Assembly: GCA_963754535.1 (NCBI GenBank) | Contig: CAVWGG010000004.1 | Location: 124,001 to 188,000, forward strand | DNA: 64,000 bases | Reading direction: 5' to 3' | DNA from: RPQJ01 sp963754535 | GTDB lineage: Bacteria > Pseudomonadota > Gammaproteobacteria > Steroidobacterales > Steroidobacteraceae | In this document: one piece after another, positions 42,884 to 53,271 of the stretch | Numbering within the stretch: the stretch's first letter is position 1 | How the letters are laid out: each line of letters starts with the position of its first letter | Notes under the pieces: generated by a model | Seen by the model: the letters and a program-made list of their open reading frames with translations, nothing else | Told to the model about the DNA's origin: nothing | The model's database searches: none | Program-made: the position numbers and the translations under genes

Positions 42884-44443
42884 GGTGCGCCAGGGCCTTC
42901 GCCCTGCGGGGCGCCGGAGCGCCCGCGTCCACCGCGACGGCGTCGCTTCTTCGGCGCGCCTTCTGCCCCTGCGCCCGCATGTCCGGCGCCGTCTCCCGCG
43001 TTCGCGGGCCGGGGTGAGGGCTCTGTTCTCGCCCCCTCGCCCGCACCAGCGGAAGGGGGTTGGGGCGAGGCGCCCTGCGAGGGCCGCGACTGCGACGGAC
43101 CGTCGCGCCGCGGACCGCCACCACTGCTGCTACTGCGACTGCGTCCGCCGCCGCCTCCGCTGCGAGGAGGGCCGCTGCGTCCGCCGCGTCCACCACCGCC
43201 ACCGCTGCCGCCACGTGAACCACCGCCCGGGCCGCTGAAGCGGCGGCGCTCGTAGCGCGGCACGGTGATTTCCGCGAGCAGCTCCTGCGCCACCGGGGCG
43301 ACGGCAATCTTGCGGCCGATGTAGTCCTCGATGTCCGGCAGCGACTGCACGTAGTCTTCGCAGCCGAGGCTGATCGCATCGCCTTCGGCGCCGGCACGCG
43401 CGGTGCGGCCGATGCGGTGCACGTAGTCTTCCGGGTCCTGCGGCAGGTCGTAGTTGAAGACGTGGCTGACGTCGGGGATGTGCAACCCGCGCGAGGCCAC
43501 GTCGGTGCCGATCAGGATCGCGAGCTCGCCGCTGTGGAAGTCGCGGATCATGCGCAGCCGCTTGTTCTGCGGCACGTCGCCGGAGATCGCTTCGGCGTTG
43601 AAGCCGTTGGCCTTGAGCATCGACTCGAGTTCTTCCGCGCCGCGCCGCGTGTTGACGAAGATCATCGTGCGGTGCGGGTCCATCTGCTTCAGCAGGCCGA
43701 CCAGCAGGCGCGGCTTCTCGTCCATCGACGGGTAGTAGACGACCTGGCGCACGCGATCGACCGTCATCTTGTCGGGCTCGATGCGGACGAGTTCCGGGTC
43801 GTTCATGTGCTCGAACGCGAGTTCGAGCACGCGCTGCGCGAGCGTCGCGGAAAACAGCAGGTTCAGCCGCTGGTCCGGGCGCGGGCAGGCGCCGCATGAT
43901 GTAGCGGATGTCGGTGATGAAGCCGAGGTCGAACATGCGGTCGGCTTCGTCGAGGATCACGACCTGCACGGCGCGCAGGTCGAACACGCGCTGCTTGTAG
44001 AAGTCGATCAGGCGGCCCGGCGTGCCGATCAGCACGTCGACGCCTCGCTCGAGGATATGGCGCTGCTTTTCGTAGTCGACCCCGCCGAAGGCCAGGCCGA
44101 GCGTCAGTCCCGTGTACTGGCCCAGGATTTCCGCGTCGTGATGGATCTGGACGGCGAGTTCGCGCGTCGGCGCGATGATCAGCGCGCGCGGTGCGTTGAC
44201 CGGGCGATCGGCCGGAGCGTCCTTCCGCAGCAGGTTCGAATACATCGCAACCAGGAACGCGGCGGTCTTGCCGGTACCCGTCTGGGCCTGTCCCGCGATG
44301 TCGAAGCCGGCGAGCGCGCGCGGCAGGGTCTGGGCCTGGATCGGGGTGCAGCGCTCGAAGCCGGCGTCGGCGATGCCGCGGGCGAGCGACTCAGGCAGGT
44401 GGAGGTGAGTAAATGAAATATCGCTGAGGTGTGTGTCTGACAT
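42841..44443 (-). CDS. rhlB: DEAD-box RNA helicase RhlB, one frameshift
   Basis: Starts at 44443 with FTHLHLPESLARGIADAGF, Q-motif GFERCTPIQAQTLP, Walker A AQTGTGKTAAF, PTRELAVQI, GTPGRLIDF and DEADRMFDLGF. Near 43876-43880 one extra base breaks the frame; in the restored frame LFSATLAQRV (motif III SAT) follows, then MIFVNTRRGAEELE, IGTDVASRGLHIPDV and HRIGRTARAG. The last 150 residues are Gly/Arg/Pro/Ser-rich (RGG-like), longer than in E. coli RhlB. RhlB unwinds mRNA for the degradosome. The position divergent from trxA and then rho is the classic gammaproteobacterial rhlB locus. The break is likely a sequencing error. Confidence 0.88.
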
Positions 44444-44759
44444 CGGTCCCGGATCGGCGCATGTGGCCTTGCAAATTACGGAAAAGCGGGTTCAAATAAC
44501 CGGAACGCGGATTCATCCGCTCCCGCCTGAGCATGTCGCCGGCCGATCGGGCCTGAGTCCCGGTCCCACCTTACCGGTGAACCCGACCGGCGGACCCGGC
44601 GCAACGGAATCCCATTAGAACTCCAGTCAACGGCCAGCAATCTCGATAGTTTGCCCTACGCGGACCCCTGCCGTCACCCGATTCCGGGGACGCACACAAA
44701 CCCCTCAAGAAAGAACCAAGTGCCCAAATACCCTTTTCAGCCAGCGGAGGTAATCTCTG
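44444..44759. other. rhlB-trxA divergent intergenic region
   Basis: About 315 bases without a gene, holding the promoters for rhlB (left) and trxA-rho (right). Visible are a short hairpin GCGGA/TCCGC near 44510 and a GGAGG ribosome site for trxA close to 44745. I could not assign promoter boxes with confidence. Confidence 0.5.
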
Positions 44760-45082
44760 GTGAGCCAGCAGATCGTTCACGTCTCGGACTCGAGCTTCGA
44801 GCAGGACGTGTTGAAGTCGAATATTCCCGTCCTTCTGGACTTCTGGGCTGAGTGGTGCGGACCATGCAAGATGATCGCACCGATGCTGGATCAGATAGCG
44901 GCGGAGTACGCGGGGAAGGTCCTCGTCGCGAAGATGAACGTGGACGAGAACCCCAAAACACCAATGAAGTTCAGCGTCAGAGGCATCCCAACTCTGATCC
45001 TGTTCAAGAACGGTCAGCTGCAAGGCCAGAAGATCGGCGCGGTCCGCAAGGGCGACGTCGTGGCTTTTCTGGACAGCAACCT

Positions 45083-45086
<4 letters not shown>
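44760..45086 (+). CDS. trxA: Thioredoxin 1
   Basis: 108 residues, the exact class size, from a GTG preceded by GGAGG. It has FWAEWCGPCKMIAPMLDQIA with the redox pair CGPC (about residues 33-36), the cis-Pro loop GIPTLILFKNG and the closing helix. It is the main cytosolic dithiol reductant for ribonucleotide reductase, methionine sulfoxide reductase and others. The rho frame begins on its stop codon (GTGA overlap), so trxA and rho are coupled. Confidence 0.97.
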
Positions 45087-46525
<1,439 letters not shown>

Positions 46526-46560
46526 CCGCGCAGTCGGAGCGCGTCCGGGGCATCGTCGCG

Positions 46561-47421
46561 ATGCTCGTGTCCGTGGCCTGTTTTTCGGTCATGGACTCGA
46601 TGCTCAAGCTCCTCTCGGGGCACTACCCCTCGCTGCAGGTCGCATACCTCCGCGCGGCGTCGTCGCTGCCGTTCGTCCTTGCCGTCATCGCGATCCGCGG
46701 ACGGCTCGGACGGATCCGGCCCGTCAATATCCGGCTGCACCTGCTTCGCGGCGCGCTCTCGGTGCTGATGCTCTACAGCTTCATCACCGCGGTGCGCGAA
46801 TCCTCGCTTGCCACCACCTATTCCATCTTCATGTGCGCGCCGCTGCTCGTGGCTGCGTTGTCCGTGCCGATGCTGAAGGAAAAGGTGGTCAGCGGGCAGT
46901 GGTTTGCCATCGCGGTCGGCCTGTCGGGCGTGCTCCTCATGCTCGGGCCCGTGAATGGCCAATGGCTGTCGACGGGCTCGCTGTGGGCCATCGTCGCGCT
47001 GTGGACGTACGCCTTTGCGGTGGTCTCGCTGCGCCTGCTGTCGCGCACCGATTCCACCGAGAGCATGGTGCTCGGGTTCACGCTGTTGTTGATGATCGGC
47101 GCGGGTCTGCTGGCGATTCCGGGTTGGGAACCGATTCATTGGGGCAGGGACCTGTTGCTGATCCTGGGCGTAGGCGTCATGGGTTCCATCGGCCAGAACC
47201 TGATCACGGTCGCGTTCCGCAGTGCGCCGGCGGCCGTCGTCGCGCCGTTCGAATACACCGCGATGCTGTGGGGCGTGCTGCTCGATATCGCCATCTGGAG
47301 CGTATATCCCAGTGCGCTGACGCTGATCGGCGCGTCCATCGTGATCGGCGCAGGGCTGTACCTGGTCCAGCGCGAACGGCGGCAGGCCGCGGTTGCGGCG
47401 GGGACGTCTGCGCCGCTTTAG
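46561..47421 (+). CDS. EamA/DMT-family transporter
   Basis: 286 residues with about ten hydrophobic segments arranged as two EamA repeats. The first repeat shows VACFSVMDSMLKLLSGHYPS, VAYLRAASSLPFVLAVIAI, LMLYSFITAVRESSLATT and PLLVAALSVPMLKEKV; the second starts near GSLWAIVALWTYAFAVVSLR and ends SPAAVVAPFEYTAM-like and LTLIGASIVIGAGLYLV. DMT permeases export metabolites or drugs; the substrate is not predictable. It lies 35 bases after rho, but operon membership is uncertain. The first palindromic element follows its 3' end. Confidence 0.88.
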   Translation: MLVSVACFSVMDSMLKLLSGHYPSLQVAYLRAASSLPFVLAVIAIRGRLGRIRPVNIRLHLLRGALSVLMLYSFITAVRESSLATTYSIFMCAPLLVAALSVPMLKEKVVSGQWFAIAVGLSGVLLMLGPVNGQWLSTGSLWAIVALWTYAFAVVSLRLLSRTDSTESMVLGFTLLLMIGAGLLAIPGWEPIHWGRDLLLILGVGVMGSIGQNLITVAFRSAPAAVVAPFEYTAMLWGVLLDIAIWSVYPSALTLIGASIVIGAGLYLVQRERRQAAVAAGTSAPL

Positions 47422-47472
47422 TTTGTCGTGGCGTCCGGCAGATGCTGCTGGGGCGGGTTGAGGCAGGGTCAC

Positions 47473-47640
47473 GACCCGGTGCCTTTCCCCGAGCTTGGAA
47501 AGGCAGACACGCGCTCGGGAAAGGCACCGGGTCGACCACCTGCGACAGGGCGCCTGAGCGATGTTTTCGGGCACGCCCGAAAACCTCGCACGGCGCAGCA
47601 GCGTCACCGTACGCAAACCGCAGCAGCCGTCGCTGCGTAG
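47473..47640 (+). repeat. Composite palindromic element, copy 1
   Basis: Hairpin A spans 47473-47533: GACCCGGTGCCTTTCCC pairs with GGGAAAGGCACCGGGTC around the shared loop TTGGAAAGGCAGACACGC and inner GAGC/GCTC. Hairpin B is 47563-47584 (GTTTTCGGGC, AC, GCCCGAAAAC), preceded by CGCCTGAGC and followed by TCGCACGGCGCAGCAGCG. A CGCAGCAGCG/CGCTGCG third pairing may close the end. It lies between the EamA transporter and the dioxygenase gene. Confidence 0.85.
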
Positions 47641-47732
47641 ACCGGATGCCGCAGCGCGGCGTGATTGATTCGTCCGGCAGGTCTAGTCTCCGTCGACCGC
47701 ATCAGCGGTAAGCGTCAGCGAGGGAGACGAAA

Positions 47733-48419
47733 TTGTCGGACCGGAACAAGATGAATCGCAGGCAGTTGCTCGGCGCCGGCATGGCGCTGCCGCTCGGTGC
47801 AATGGCGGGTTCGGCCAGCGCAGCCGAATCGTGCGCCGTGACGCCGAAGCAGACGACCGGCCCCTTCTACCCCGTCTTCGAGCAGGTCGACAAAGACGTC
47901 GACCTCACGCGGTTGACCGGGCATGGATCACCGGCTCGTGGTGAAGTGATTCGCGTGCAGGGCCGCGTGCTGGACGAATCGTGCAAGCCGGTCGAAGGTG
48001 CGCTGGTCGACCTCTGGCAGGCCGACTCGAACGGCAGGTACGGGCATCCGGCCGATCCCAATCCCGCGCGCCCGGACCCGAACTTCCAGGGCTGGGGACA
48101 GGCGGTGACGGACGCCGAGGGCCGCTATTCGTTCAAGACGATCAAGCCGGCGTCCTACCCGATGGAATTCCTGGCGGACGGCAAGCCTGACAAGAATGCG
48201 GGCTATCGCACTCCGCACATTCACTTCCGGGCCTCCAGGCGCGGCTTCGTCGAACTTGCGACGCAGATGTATTTCGCGGGCGAGAAGTTGAACGACGTCG
48301 ACATCGTCCTGAAGCGGGTTCCGGCAGCAGACTGGCCGAAGGTCATCATCAGCCCTGGCATGGGCGGTACCGACGGCGTCCCGGTGTTTAAGTTCGACAT
48401 CACTATCGCCAGGGCGTGA
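47733..48419 (+). CDS. Intradiol ring-cleavage dioxygenase-like protein, exported
   Basis: 228 residues from a TTG with an AGGGAG site, or from the ATG at 47751. The N-terminus is a Tat-like signal (NRRQLLGAGMALPLGAMAG), so the product is probably exported folded. The intradiol fold shows TTGPFYPV, GRVLDESCKPVEGALVDLWQ, SNGRYGHP and the metal site YRTPHIHFRASRRG; the two Tyr and two His needed for Fe3+ are visible in FYPV, GRYGHP and HIHF. Cytosolic catechol dioxygenases lack signals, but exported intradiol-like proteins of this size are known and mostly uncharacterised. The substrate is unknown. It is bracketed by palindromic elements on both sides. Confidence 0.88.
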   Translation: MSDRNKMNRRQLLGAGMALPLGAMAGSASAAESCAVTPKQTTGPFYPVFEQVDKDVDLTRLTGHGSPARGEVIRVQGRVLDESCKPVEGALVDLWQADSNGRYGHPADPNPARPDPNFQGWGQAVTDAEGRYSFKTIKPASYPMEFLADGKPDKNAGYRTPHIHFRASRRGFVELATQMYFAGEKLNDVDIVLKRVPAADWPKVIISPGMGGTDGVPVFKFDITIARA

Positions 48420-48458
48420 TCCTGGAGGCTTCGCTCAGGCATACGGAGCTGGGTCAAC

Positions 48459-48615
48459 GATTCGGATACCTGGTCCCGCTCGCCCGGAAAAATGCGAGCG
48501 GACCAGGCACCGAATCGATGACCTGAGCGCGGGCGCCTGGGCTAGTTCGCGGGAACACCCGCGAACGTCGCACGGCGCAGCAGCGGTACCGTACGCAATC
48601 CGCCGCAGCCGCCGT
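48459..48615 (+). repeat. Composite palindromic element, copy 2
   Basis: Hairpin A spans 48459-48516 with the same outer GATTCGG/CCGAATC frame as the other copies but a different inner stem (CCGCTCGC/GCGAGCGG) and a loop of CCGGAAAAAT. Hairpin B is 48545-48566 (GTTCGCGGG, AACA, CCCGCGAAC), followed by GTCGCACGGCGCAGCAGCG. Compared with copy 1 both sides of each stem differ together. It lies just after the dioxygenase gene. Confidence 0.8.
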
Positions 48616-48739
48616 ATGGCTGGATCAGGCGTGGCCTGGCCGCGAAACCCCAAATTTGCTGCCGGACATTCGCTGTTGGGCTTGCTCGGCCATTGGGCGC
48701 AAGCCATTGGCTTTCTGCGCGCTTCGGCTGGATGTCGAT

Positions 48740-48864
48740 GCGCCGTGCGACGTTCCCGGCTGCCCGGGAACCAGCTCAGGCGCCGTACTGCAAGCGTTGA
48801 TCCGGGGCCTTTCCCCGAGCGCGTGTCTGCCTTTCCAAGCTCGGGGAAAGGCCCGATCAAACGC
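48740..48864 (-). repeat. Composite palindromic element, copy 3 (reverse)
   Basis: Inverted relative to copies 1 and 2. Hairpin B is 48752-48771 (GTTCCCGG, CTGC, CCGGGAAC) and hairpin A is 48794-48864 with GATC-ended arms around the conserved loop. It lies about 125 bases from copy 2, facing it, between the dioxygenase gene and the purD 3' end. Confidence 0.8.
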
Positions 48865-48920
48865 TTGCTACGACACCCGTCCCCTATCCCCGGGTAAGCC
48901 CCGCGCAACTCGCTGTGGCG

Positions 48921-50203
48921 CTACGACTCCCGCGCGATCGCGCGGTAACCGATGTCCTTGCGGTACTGCAGCCCTTCCCAGCAGATCGTGCCGGCCAGTT
49001 CGTAAGCCTGTTTCTGCGCGGCGCGCACGGTCTTGCCGAGGCCGACGGCGCACAGTACGCGTCCGCCGTTCGTCACCACCTTGCCCTCGGCATTCAGCGT
49101 CGTGCCGGCGTGGAAGACCTTGCCCGGCATCTTCGCCGCCGCGTCTAGGCCGTGGATTTCGTCGCCCTTGCGCACGTCGTCCGGATAACCGCCGGCGGCC
49201 ATCACGACACCAACCGCGGCGCGCGGATCCCAGTCGACTTCGACGCCTTCGAGCCTGCCATCGAGCGCGGCTTCGCACAGCGACGACGAGGTCGGAGCGC
49301 ATGCGTGCCAGGATCGGTTGCGTCTCGGGGTCGCCGAAACGGCAGTTGAACTCGAGCACGTTGGGCGTGCCGTCGGGGTGAATCATCACGCCGGCGTAGA
49401 GGAAGCCAAGGTACGGCGTGCCTTCGCGCGCCAGCGCCGCCACGGTGGGCAGCATCACTTCACGCATGATGCGCTCGTGCATCTCGGGCGTGACGACCGG
49501 CGCGGGCGAATAGGCGCCCATGCCGCCGGTGTTCGGGCCTTCGTCGGCGTCGCGCAGGCGCTTGTGGTCCTGCGACGTGGCGAGCGGCAGCACGGTCGTG
49601 CCGTCGACCATCGCGATGAAGCTGGCTTCCTCGCCTTCGAGGAATTCCTCGACGACCACGAGGTCGCCGGCCTTGCCGAAGCGACCGGCAAACATGTCCT
49701 GCGCGGTCGCCACCGCTTCGTCGGTCGTCGCGCAGATGACGACGCCCTTGCCGGCGGCGAGCCCGTCCGCCTTCACGACCAGCGGCGCCTGCTGCGCGCG
49801 AATCCACGCCGCGTCGAAGTTGTCGCGCGTGAACTTGGCGTACGCCGCGGTGGGAATCGCGTGGCGCTTGAGGAAATCCTTGGTGAAGGCTTTCGAGCCT
49901 TCGAGCCGGGCCGCGAGCTTGCTCGGGCCGAAGCAGCGCAGCCCCGCCGCCGCGAACGTGTCGCAGAGACCGATGACGAGTGGCGCTTCCGGGCCGACGA
50001 TCGTGAGGTCGATGTTCTCCTGCCGCGCGAAGGCGAGCAGGGCGGGAACGTCGTCGGCTGCGATGTCGACGTTGGTCGTGTTGGGTTCGAGCCGCGTGCC
50101 CGCGTTGCCCGGCGCGACGAAGATCTGCGACACGCGCGGCGACTGCGCCACCTTCCACGCCAGTGCGTGCTCGCGGCCGCCGAACCAATGATCAGGACTT
50201 CAT
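48921..50203 (-). CDS. purD: Phosphoribosylamine-glycine ligase PurD, multiply frameshifted
   Basis: The protein is recognisable in pieces: VLIIGS then GREHALAWKVAQSPRVSQIF (start), IDLTIVGPEAPLVIGL, VVKADGLAAGKGVVI, GGMGAYSPAPVV, FLYAGVMIHPDGTPNVLEFN, and, in another frame from about 49290 to 48921, CEAALDGRLEGVEVDWDP through GLQYRKDIGYRAIARES. I see three one-base breaks: right after the ATG at 50203, near 50185, and near 49285-49292. It catalyses the second step of purine synthesis. It follows purH in the usual order, but a G-quadruplex repeat (50220-50243) lies between them. Sequencing error is more likely than loss of this gene. Confidence 0.85.
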
Positions 50204-50218
50204 TCGCGCACCCAGCCA

Positions 50219-50252
50219 AGGGGTAGGGGTTAGGGGATAGGGGTTAGTCGGA
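50219..50252 (+). repeat. G-quadruplex 7-base repeat between purH and purD
   Basis: Four GGGG runs separated by TA, TTA and ATA, followed by TTAGTCGGA, as in the copy at 11486-11519. It sits just upstream of the purD start and just beyond the purH end (both genes on the minus strand), so it would be transcribed as a C-rich strand in purH-purD mRNA. Confidence 0.75.
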
Positions 50253-50353
50253 AGGCGGAGCGCTGCGCGCAATGTGTCCTCGCAGTGGCCCGGAAGATGC
50301 CGCATGCCGGTGAACACCATGGCGATGCCGATGTCTCATCGGACCGCAGGCGA

Positions 50354-51871
50354 TCATCTTCGTTGTCGCGCATCGACGCCGCCCGGCTGGATCACGGCCT
50401 TGATGCCGTGCTCGGCCGCCGCGTCGAGACCGTCGCGGAACGGGAAGAACGCGTCGGACGCCATGGCCGAGCCCGCAGGCTCGAGCCCGCCGTCGCGCGC
50501 CTTCATGGCGGCGATGCGCGTGCTGTAGACGCGGCTCATCTGGCCGGCGCCGATGCCGATGGTCATGCCGTCGCGAGCGAAGATGATCGCGTTCGACTTC
50601 ACGTACTTGCAGACCTGCCAGGCGAAGGTGAGGTCGAGCAGTTCCTGCGCCGTCGGCGCGCGCCTGGTGACGACCTTGAAGTCCGCCGGCGCGACCATGC
50701 CGAGGTCGCGAGTCTGCAGCAGCAATCCGCCGTTGACGCTGCGCAGTTCCACGCGGCTGTTGCTCGGCGTGAACGGCCCGGTGACGAGCAGGCGCACGTT
50801 CTCCTTCTTCGAGCAGATTTCGCGCGCTTCCGGCTCGACCGACGGCGCGATGATCACTTCCACGAACTGGCGTTCGATGATCGCCGCCGCCGTCTCTGCA
50901 TCGAGTGGCCGGTTGAACGCAATGATTCCGCCGAAAGCCGAGGTGGGGTCGGTGCGGTAGGCGTTGTCGTACGCCGCGCGGATCGTCGGCGCAACGGAGA
51001 CGCCGCAGGGATTTGCGTGCTTGACGATGACGCAGGCAGGCGCTTCGAACTGCCGCACGCATTCGAGCGCGGTATCGGCGTCCGCCAGGTTGTTGAACGA
51101 GAGCTCCTTGCCCTGCAACTGCGAGGCCGAGCCAACGCTCGCGCCCTGCGCGTCGTTCGCGACGTAGAACGCCGCCTGCTGGTGCGGGTTTTCGCCATAG
51201 CGCAGGTCGAGCCGCTTGCGGAACTGCAGCGGCAGCAGGTCGGGGAAGTCGGCCGACGCCGTGCCGCCACTGCCGCTGGAGCGCACGGCCTGCGACAGGT
51301 ACGAGGCGACCATCGCGTCGTACTGCGCCGTGTGAGCGTACGCCTTTGCAGCGAGGCGGAGGCGCGTCGAATCGCTGACGCTGCCGTCGTCGCGCTCCAT
51401 CTCGGCGAGTACCGAGCCATAGTCGAGCGGGTCGACCACGACGGCGACGCGGTCGTGGTTCTTGGCCGAGGCGCGCACCATCGCCGGCCCGCCGATGTCG
51501 ATGTTCTCGACGGCGTCCTCGAAGGTGCAGCCGGGCTTGGCGATGGTCGCAGCGAACGGGTACAGGTTGACGACGACGAGATCGATCGCCTCGATGCCGT
51601 GCTCGCGCATCACCGCGTCGTCGGTGCCGCGTCGGCCCAGCAGGCCGCCGTGGATCTTCGGGTGCAGGGTCTTCACCCGTCCGTCCATGATCTCGGGGAA
51701 GCCGGTGACCGCCGACACGTCGGTCGCGTCGATGCCTTCGGCGCGAAGCAGCCGGGCCGTGCCGCCGGTCGAGATGATCTGCACGCCGCGACGGGCGAGC
51801 TCGTGCGCGAATTCGAGCAGCCCTTCCTTGTTCGAGACGCTGATGAGGGCTCGCTGGATCGGTGGGTTCAC
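50354..51871 (-). CDS. purH: Bifunctional AICAR formyltransferase / IMP cyclohydrolase PurH
   Basis: About 505 residues from the GTG at 51871, seven bases after the fis stop; the frame extends upstream into fis and is ignored there. The N-terminal IMP cyclohydrolase shows RALISVSNKEGLLEFAHELA and STGGTARLLRAEGID and VKTLHPKIHGGLL. The formyltransferase half has DLRYGENPHQQAAFY, ECVRQFEAPACVIVKHANPC, TSAFGGIIAFNRP and SDAFFPFRDGLDAAAEHGIK. After AVIQPGG the frame is lost: the expected SMRDNE and GIAMVFTGMRH residues appear in two other frames down to about 50270, so two or three indels damage the last 35 residues. Performs the last two steps of IMP synthesis. Confidence 0.92.
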   Translation of the reverse strand: MNPPIQRALISVSNKEGLLEFAHELARRGVQIISTGGTARLLRAEGIDATDVSAVTGFPEIMDGRVKTLHPKIHGGLLGRRGTDDAVMREHGIEAIDLVVVNLYPFAATIAKPGCTFEDAVENIDIGGPAMVRASAKNHDRVAVVVDPLDYGSVLAEMERDDGSVSDSTRLRLAAKAYAHTAQYDAMVASYLSQAVRSSGSGGTASADFPDLLPLQFRKRLDLRYGENPHQQAAFYVANDAQGASVGSASQLQGKELSFNNLADADTALECVRQFEAPACVIVKHANPCGVSVAPTIRAAYDNAYRTDPTSAFGGIIAFNRPLDAETAAAIIERQFVEVIIAPSVEPEAREICSKKENVRLLVTGPFTPSNSRVELRSVNGGLLLQTRDLGMVAPADFKVVTRRAPTAQELLDLTFAWQVCKYVKSNAIIFARDGMTIGIGAGQMSRVYSTRIAAMKARDGGLEPAGSAMASDAFFPFRDGLDAAAEHGIKAVIQPGGVDARQRR

Positions 51872-51878
51872 TGGGGGC

Positions 51879-52181
51879 TCAGCCTTCGATGCCGTAGACG
51901 CGGAGTTTCTTGCGCAGCGTGCCGCGGTTGATGCCGAGAATGTCGGCGGCGCGGCTCTGGTTGCCCGCGGAGTAGCCGAGCACCGCACGGAAGAGCGGCT
52001 CCTCGACTTCGCGCATCACCAGGTCATACAAATGACCGGGAGCGTGGCCATTGAGGCTCGCGAAGTAACTGTCGAGTGCCTGCTCGGTGAGCGAGCGCAA
52101 CGGCACGCTGTGTCCGTTGGTCGCGTGGCTGGCCGGTTTCGGCTCGCGCCGGGTATTCGCTTGTTTGCTGCGCGCCGCCAT
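51879..52181 (-). CDS. fis: DNA-binding protein Fis
   Basis: 100 residues (E. coli Fis has 98). The C-terminal helix-turn-helix is nearly invariant: VMREVEEPLFRAVLGYSAGN, QSRAADILGINRGTLRKKL. The N-terminus is a basic variable stretch (ARSKQANTRREPKP), longer than in enteric Fis and lacking its beta-hairpin arm sequence. Fis bends DNA and regulates rRNA, recombination and growth-phase genes. It follows dusB, as in E. coli, and purH comes 7 bases later, so dusB-fis-purH appear to be one unit. Confidence 0.95.
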   Translation of the reverse strand: MAARSKQANTRREPKPASHATNGHSVPLRSLTEQALDSYFASLNGHAPGHLYDLVMREVEEPLFRAVLGYSAGNQSRAADILGINRGTLRKKLRVYGIEG

Positions 52182-52233
52182 GGCGGGGCTTCCTCTCGTT
52201 CAGTTCTCGTGCCGCGACGCGAGAGAAAAATCG

Positions 52234-53271
52234 TCAGGCCGCTACGGCGGCCGCAGAGTCTTCCAGCGCGTCGAAGTAGTCCCGCACCTGCGCGAGCTGT
52301 GTCTCGACCGACACCGCCTGCATGACGGACTGACGGAACGCCTGCGCCAGCGGGCGTCCTGAGCAATACCATCCGATGTGCTTGCGCGCGATCCTGACGC
52401 CGGGCTCGGGGCCGTAAAATTCGTACAAATCGCGCAGGTGCGTGAGCATGATATCACGCACTTCCGGGATGGCAGGAGGCGGCTGGACCCGTCCCTCGAG
52501 CAATGCGTCGATCTCGCTGAAAATCCACGGCCGGCCTTGCGCCGCGCGCCCGATCATGATCCCGTCGGCGCCGGTGGCCCGCAGCACTTCAATCGCCTTG
52601 GCGGGCGAGTCGATGTCGCCGTTGGCAAACACCGGAATGCGAACGGATTGTTTCACCGCAGCAATGGTTGCGTACTCGGCTTCACCCTCGAAGCGGCAGG
52701 CCCGGGTACGGCCGTGCACGGCGAGTGCCTGGATGCCTGCCTCTTCGGCGATGCGTGCGATGTTCACGGCATTGCGCTGATCGGGCGCCCAGCCGGTGCG
52801 GATCTTCAGCGTCACCGGCACGTCGACGGCCGCCACGGTGGCGGCGAGGATTGCGGCCACGTTGTTTTCATCGCGCAACAGCGCCGAACCGGCGTCCTTG
52901 TTGCACACTTTCTTCGCCGGACAACCCATGTTGATGTCGATGACCTGCGCGCCGGCGTCGACGTTGCGGCGGGCGGCGTCGGCCATGAACTCAGGGTCGC
53001 CACCCGCAATCTGCACCACGCGCGGCTCGGGCTCGTCGGTGTGATCCCTGCGCCGACGCGACAACTCGGTGTCCCAGAGTCGCGGATCCGCTGCGATCAT
53101 TTCACCGGCGGCAAGGGCTGCGCCCAGCCGTCGGCAGAGTCGACGGAACGGCAGGTCCGTCACGCCCGCCATCGGCGCAAGCAGCGCGTGACCCTCGAGC
53201 CGATAGGGCCCGATGACGATGGGGGGGGGCGCGAGCGATGGCCCGCGCGCCGCAGCAGTGGGCGCGCTCAC
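52234..53271 (-). CDS. dusB: tRNA dihydrouridine synthase DusB
   Basis: 345 residues from a GTG overlapping the stop of the zinc-ribbon gene by four bases. The FMN barrel has the family series LLAPMAGVTDLPFRRLCR, VQIAGGDPEFMADAARR, VIDINMGCPAKKVCNKDAGS (catalytic Cys), VTLKIRTGW, VHGRTRACRFEGEAEY, FANGDIDSPAKA and GADGIMIGRAAQGRPW. It reduces uridines in tRNA D-loops. The first 18 residues are an unusual Ala/Pro stretch before VIGPYRLEGHALLAP, where E. coli DusB begins; a run of nine G (53221-53229) lies in that stretch and could hide a length error. Upstream partner of fis. Confidence 0.95.
   Translation of the reverse strand: MSAPTAAARGPSLAPPPIVIGPYRLEGHALLAPMAGVTDLPFRRLCRRLGAALAAGEMIAADPRLWDTELSRRRRDHTDEPEPRVVQIAGGDPEFMADAARRNVDAGAQVIDINMGCPAKKVCNKDAGSALLRDENNVAAILAATVAAVDVPVTLKIRTGWAPDQRNAVNIARIAEEAGIQALAVHGRTRACRFEGEAEYATIAAVKQSVRIPVFANGDIDSPAKAIEVLRATGADGIMIGRAAQGRPWIFSEIDALLEGRVQPPPAIPEVRDIMLTHLRDLYEFYGPEPGVRIARKHIGWYCSGRPLAQAFRQSVMQAVSVETQLAQVRDYFDALEDSAAAVAA

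Noticed and set aside
48868..49280. C-terminal extension of purD in its first frame
   Set aside because: After about 49285 that frame gives Arg-rich non-homologous sequence; the real PurD end lies in another frame ending at 48921.
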